Origin: a bacterium
GTDB taxonomy: Bacteria; JAMCPX01
Direction of reading: 5' to 3'
Length of the DNA: 8,730 nucleotides
Assembly (NCBI GenBank): GCA_021789095.1
Contig: JAJYJX010000107.1
Location: forward strand, 1 to 8,730
Shown: in pieces, positions 5,834-8,730 of the stretch
Position numbering within the stretch: the stretch's first letter is position 1
Layout of the letters: the number at the start of each line of letters is the position of its first letter
Translations under genes and position numbers: made by a program
Notes under the pieces: model-generated
The model's database searches: none
What the model saw: only the letters and a program-made list of their open reading frames with translations
What the model was told of the DNA's origin: nothing

Positions 5834-6732
5834 AATGCATTGAACGCCTTTTGCTGGTCGGAACTGTCCTTCAGCAGGCTGCCCAGGGACGATAGCGATA
5901 CATTGTCCTTGTCTATGCCTGCAGACGCAATTGACGTTGACCAGTCGATAATTTCAGAAAGACTCGGCGGTCTTTTCAGGTCCTGCGCATTGATCAGGGA
6001 GAGCATACTTTCGATCATATTGAGAAACTCGGCTGATACCCTGTTGTTCAGTTTTGTTTTTATTATCTCCATCTGTCTTGGGCTGTCAGGCATGTTCATG
6101 TAAAGGTATATGCACCTGCGCCTCAACTCCTCTGAAAGCTCCCTGGCATTATTACTCGTAAGTATAACGAAAGGTATGGATTTTGCCTTCATCGTGCCTA
6201 TCTCGGGTATGGTGATCTGGTAGTCGCTGAGCACTTCCAGCAGAAGCGCCTCAAATGAAGGCTCTGATTTGTCCACCTCGTCAATGAGCAGGACAACAGG
6301 TTCGGGTGACGATATGGCCCTGAGCAATGGGCGTTTTATAAGAAATTCTTCAGAGAAGAACGTGCTGCTGAATTTCTTCAGCCTGCCCATGGCAGAAGAA
6401 AGGTCGTCAGCGCCGCTGAGTATTTCGTCGATCTTCCCTTTCAATAGCTGCGCATAGAGGAGTTGCTTTGAATACTCCCACTCATATATTGCCTTGGTAT
6501 CATCGATGCCCTCATAGCACTGCAGCCTGATAAGCTCCAGATGAAGTGAATTTGCAAGAGCCTTTGCGAGTTCAGTTTTTCCTACGCCTGGCTGCCCCTC
6601 GACAAGCAGGGGTTTTGATAGAATGCCTGCTATGTAAACCGCTGTTGATATGTCCTCGTTGGATATGTACTGGGCCTTCTTTAACAGTTCGGTGATTTCC
6701 AGCTGCGATCTGAATTGCTTTATCTTCTTCAT
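5812..6732 (-). CDS. MoxR-family AAA+ ATPase
   Basis: Predicted cytoplasmic AAA+ ATPase of the MoxR family (306 aa), thought to remodel or insert cofactors into protein complexes together with a VWA partner. Motifs in order: Walker A GQPGVGKT at 46-53, Walker B VVLLIDEVDK with Asp151-Glu152, sensor 1 LTSNNAREL around 191-199, and a run of arginines EELRRRC (201-207) at the arginine-finger position, then the lid region to about 290. The segment at 96-142 (KGKIDEILSG...SSTFFSEEF) before Walker B resembles the stretch found in CoxD-like MoxR proteins. The start is well supported: AAGGAGA at 6745-6739 lies 6 nt before the ATG, inside the end of tsaB, and only 1 nt separates the tsaB stop from this ATG. 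It overlaps the VWA gene by 22 nt, which supports a functional pair. I judge this CoxD-like rather than RavA, which is longer, but the subfamily needs a tree. Confidence 0.9.
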   Translation of the reverse strand: MKKIKQFRSQLEITELLKKAQYISNEDISTAVYIAGILSKPLLVEGQPGVGKTELAKALANSLHLELIRLQCYEGIDDTKAIYEWEYSKQLLYAQLLKGKIDEILSGADDLSSAMGRLKKFSSTFFSEEFLIKRPLLRAISSPEPVVLLIDEVDKSEPSFEALLLEVLSDYQITIPEIGTMKAKSIPFVILTSNNARELSEELRRRCIYLYMNMPDSPRQMEIIKTKLNNRVSAEFLNMIESMLSLINAQDLKRPPSLSEIIDWSTSIASAGIDKDNVSLSSLGSLLKDSSDQQKAFNALWKSRNH

Positions 6733-6733
6733 A

Positions 6734-7417
6734 TCATGTCTCCTTGCGTGAATTTATGTCCGGCTGCCTCAGATACACGGGTACATAATCCGCTGCCGCA
6801 ACCTGCTGTATACCATATAACCTTTTGTCTGCAATAGAATGCAGCGCACGAATCGTGCGCCGTATATCCAGTTTCTCCCATTTTATAATCCCGTTATAAC
6901 TTTTGGCAAGAACATCGGCATAGCGTTCAACGTCGAATCCGATTAAATATACAGGGTACTGCCTTTTCATCGGTGTTCCGCTGTCTGCCCTTAACAGTGT
7001 ATCAGGCGTTACCCTTTCAACAGTATTGTCTTTTACCCTGTATTCAGCAATGTAAATATTGTTATTTTTGCCGTCCACTGCAGCAATCATATTACCATCG
7101 GTGCACCCGGTTGTATTAGCCATTGCATCAAGTGTTGATACCGGGACAAGGGGAATACCGAGAGCCATGCCTATGCCTTTTGCAAGGCTTATGCCTGTCC
7201 TTAGACTGGTAAATGTACCGGGACCGGCGGATAGTACAACCTCATCAAGTTTTTTCTTGTTCTGATGTACGGATCCGATCAGAAAATCTATGGCACCAAC
7301 AGACAGTGTTGTTATAGTCTCCGGACGATCAATAATGACAGACGCAAGCAAATCCGCATCCCTGGCCAGTCCTATACTCATATAACCGAGTGCAGTGTCT
7401 ATGATCAGTCTGAGCAT
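6734..7417 (-). CDS. tsaB: tRNA threonylcarbamoyladenosine biosynthesis protein TsaB
   Basis: TsaB (YeaZ) is the non-catalytic member of the TsaBDE machinery that, with TsaD, transfers threonylcarbamoyl to A37 of ANN-decoding tRNAs (t6A). The 227-residue length is normal. Signatures: the ASKHA-fold N-terminus LRLIIDTAL (usual form LAIDTS), and the highly conserved block LSAGPGTFTSLRTGISLAKG (62-81) followed by GMALGIPLVPVSTLDAMA, which forms the interface with TsaD in studied homologues. The C-terminus ends with AADYVPVYLRQP, as usual for the family. The ATG follows the rseP stop with no gap (TAAATG) and has no clear Shine-Dalgarno, so it is probably translationally coupled to rseP. Its last codons carry the ribosome binding site of the MoxR gene. 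The residues of the glycoprotease TsaD (metal-binding HxxxH) are absent, which excludes TsaD itself. Confidence 0.93.
   Translation of the reverse strand: MLRLIIDTALGYMSIGLARDADLLASVIIDRPETITTLSVGAIDFLIGSVHQNKKKLDEVVLSAGPGTFTSLRTGISLAKGIGMALGIPLVPVSTLDAMANTTGCTDGNMIAAVDGKNNNIYIAEYRVKDNTVERVTPDTLLRADSGTPMKRQYPVYLIGFDVERYADVLAKSYNGIIKWEKLDIRRTIRALHSIADKRLYGIQQVAAADYVPVYLRQPDINSRKET
6739..6745 (-). promoter_or_regulatory. Strong ribosome binding site of the MoxR gene
   Basis: AAGGAGA on the minus strand, 6 nt before the ATG at 6732 and within the last codons of tsaB. It is the best Shine-Dalgarno sequence in the window. It fixes the MoxR start and suggests that the ATPase is made at a higher or independent rate than its upstream neighbours. 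Confidence 0.8.
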
Positions 7418-8506
7418 TTAATGGTGCGATGTTAGAATCCTGCTTATGTCATTATAGAATACAAAGACCGTAAGCAGGATTATGAATAAGACTCCAAGCT
7501 GCAATATGGCGAGTTTAACCTTTTTGTTTATAGGTTTTCTTATAACTGCTTCCACAAGCGTAAATAATATATTACCTCCGTCAAGGACAGGGATCGGGAG
7601 GATATTCAATATGGCAAAGTTTATTCCTATCAGGGCCGCGAAATACATAAGGGCAATAAGCCCCCTCCTTGCCTGTTTTGCAGCCTGCTGAGCTATAAGT
7701 ATAGGGCCGCCCAGCTCTTTTGTAGGTATCTTGCCTTCTATAAGTTTGACAAGCGACAGAACAACAAGGGACGAGATATTCCATGTTTCATTACCGGCCA
7801 GTACGAACGAATAGAGAGGATTGCTTTTTCTCATCTCAAACTCCCCCGCAGGCGTTATGCCTATAATCGGGACATTGACAGTCTCTCCGAATATATCTTT
7901 TTCCGGCATGATCTCTGGTTTTACCTTTACAAGAAACGGCTTGTTGTTTCTTTCAATCGTTATGGACAGTTCTTTGTCTGGATTGGCTGTTATGATCTTT
8001 TTCATGTCATCCCAGTCATGAACATGCGTACCGTTGATCTCCGTTATGGAATCGCCTTTCTGGACACCGGCAGAATAAGCAGGGCTGCCCTGCTTTACCT
8101 CGCCTATCTTTGTGGTAAGGTACGGTACACCGTGGAGGAACACAACCCACAGGAACAGGAAAGCAAATACCAGGTTGGAAAAAGGCCCGGCTATGAGGAT
8201 AAGCAGTTTTTTCCAGTTTGCCTGATTTGCATAGCTGCGTGTCCGGTCATCTTCGCTGATCTTCTCATCCGTCTCTTTGGGCTCTTCATCTTCATTTTCA
8301 CCCAGCATCTTGACATAACCGCCCAGCGGAAGTACCGACAGTCTGTATTCTGTATCGCCAATGCGTTTCTTTAACAGGGCAGGTCCGAAACCAAGCGAGA
8401 ATACAAGAACCTTGACGTTGAATAATTTTGCGAACGTAAAATGCCCGAGTTCGTGAACAAAAATCAAAACAGCTATTACAACTACTGCAGAAACTATGCT
8501 TAACAC
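7418..8506 (-). CDS. rseP: RIP metalloprotease RseP (site-2 protease family)
   Basis: Integral-membrane zinc protease of the RseP/S2P family (362 aa), which cleaves anti-sigma factors and leftover signal peptides within the inner membrane. The zinc motif HELGH is at 18-22 in the first membrane span. It is followed by FSLGFGP, LSVLPLGGYVKMLGE, GPFSNLVFAF (107-116), a single PDZ domain (about 131-200, with GSPAYSAGVQKGDSITEING), and the second active-site segment NILPIPVLDGG (301-311), whose Asp309 is the third zinc ligand. A final hydrophobic span lies near 331-351. One PDZ domain rather than the two of E. coli is common outside Gammaproteobacteria. The start is a GTG (8506-8504) that overlaps the dxr stop (GTGTTAA, 7 nt); AGGA at 8520-8517 gives a 10-nt spacing. 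It abuts tsaB. Its anti-sigma substrate is not in the window. Confidence 0.95.
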   Translation of the reverse strand: MLSIVSAVVVIAVLIFVHELGHFTFAKLFNVKVLVFSLGFGPALLKKRIGDTEYRLSVLPLGGYVKMLGENEDEEPKETDEKISEDDRTRSYANQANWKKLLILIAGPFSNLVFAFLFLWVVFLHGVPYLTTKIGEVKQGSPAYSAGVQKGDSITEINGTHVHDWDDMKKIITANPDKELSITIERNNKPFLVKVKPEIMPEKDIFGETVNVPIIGITPAGEFEMRKSNPLYSFVLAGNETWNISSLVVLSLVKLIEGKIPTKELGGPILIAQQAAKQARRGLIALMYFAALIGINFAILNILPIPVLDGGNILFTLVEAVIRKPINKKVKLAILQLGVLFIILLTVFVFYNDISRILTSHH

Positions 8507-8730
8507 AATTTTCTTATCCTTTCCTTAACGCGCAATTTAACCTCTCTATCAAGGGTTATTATATCCTGTATAGATCGGATAGGTGTATAATAATGCCTGT
8601 TAACAGCATATTCAATAATGTCTGCAATATCCGTAAATCCGATCTTATTTTCCAGAAATGCTTCTACCGCCGCATCGTTTGATGCGCTCATCACGACTGC
8701 AGAGCTGTTGTTCTCTTTCATAACCTCCAT
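8500..8730 (-). CDS. dxr: 1-deoxy-D-xylulose 5-phosphate reductoisomerase, C-terminal end (partial)
   Basis: Only the last 76 codons are in the window; the gene continues past 8730 on the minus strand. The fragment matches the C-terminal helical domain of DXP reductoisomerase (MEP pathway, NADPH-dependent formation of 2-C-methylerythritol 4-phosphate): a stretch equivalent to the family's LNAANEVAV, here VVMSASNDAAV, then EAFLENKIGFTDIADIIEYAV and a tail with SIQDIITLDREVKLRVKERI. Position immediately before rseP, with a 7-nt overlap, is the arrangement found in many bacteria and supports the call. The methionine at the window edge is internal, not the start. The catalytic and NADPH domains are outside the window. 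The changes within the LNAANE-like motif are noted separately. Confidence 0.85.
   Translation of the reverse strand: MEVMKENNSSAVVMSASNDAAVEAFLENKIGFTDIADIIEYAVNRHYYTPIRSIQDIITLDREVKLRVKERIRKLC

Noticed and set aside
8018-8374. A 118-codon plus-strand open frame opposite rseP
   Set aside because: It lies wholly within the conserved PDZ and first core region of rseP on the other strand, with low-plausibility composition.

Overview
This looks like bacterial chromosome, most likely from an anaerobic or environmental Desulfobacterota- or Nitrospirota-like lineage. That guess rests on three things: the dxr-rseP-tsaB gene order with a single-PDZ RseP, the 'GTCATTCCCGC...' palindromic repeat, and IS200/IS605-type hairpin ends. 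Taxonomy cannot be settled from the window alone.

The window has two halves with different character. The left half (about 1-4230) is AT-rich surface-polysaccharide territory. On the minus strand there is an FkbM-family methyltransferase (107-997). It is preceded by the leftover 3' end of a second minus-strand gene that overlaps it by TGATG (997-1188). On the plus strand there is a class I SAM methyltransferase with an N-terminal Cys4 zinc-binding-type module (1579-2646) and a Wzx/PST-type flippase (2688-4226). Between the divergent methyltransferases lies a gene-free scar of about 350 bp (1187-1540). It carries two direct-orientation hairpins that resemble IS200/IS605 ends, a possible TnpA fragment and a nested palindromic repeat (1271-1387).

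The right half (about 4240-8730) is a tightly packed minus-strand operon of more typical base composition, read dxr (3' end only) > rseP > tsaB > MoxR-type AAA+ ATPase > VWA/CoxE-like protein. Junctions are a 7-nt overlap, direct abutment, a 1-nt gap and a 22-nt overlap, so the genes are probably co-transcribed and translationally coupled. The first three are housekeeping genes for isoprenoid precursor synthesis, intramembrane proteolysis and t6A tRNA modification. The last two form a MoxR-VWA pair of the CoxD/CoxE or RavA/ViaA kind, whose client cannot be read from the sequence. Immediately after it, in the convergent gap with the flippase, is what looks like a decayed small gene (4242-4436).

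The points most worth following up are the embedding of a complete MoxR-VWA pair in a core operon, the decayed ORF behind it, and the mobile-element scar that truncated a glycan gene. I see no CRISPR array, no RNA gene and no complete novel defence or biosynthetic system.
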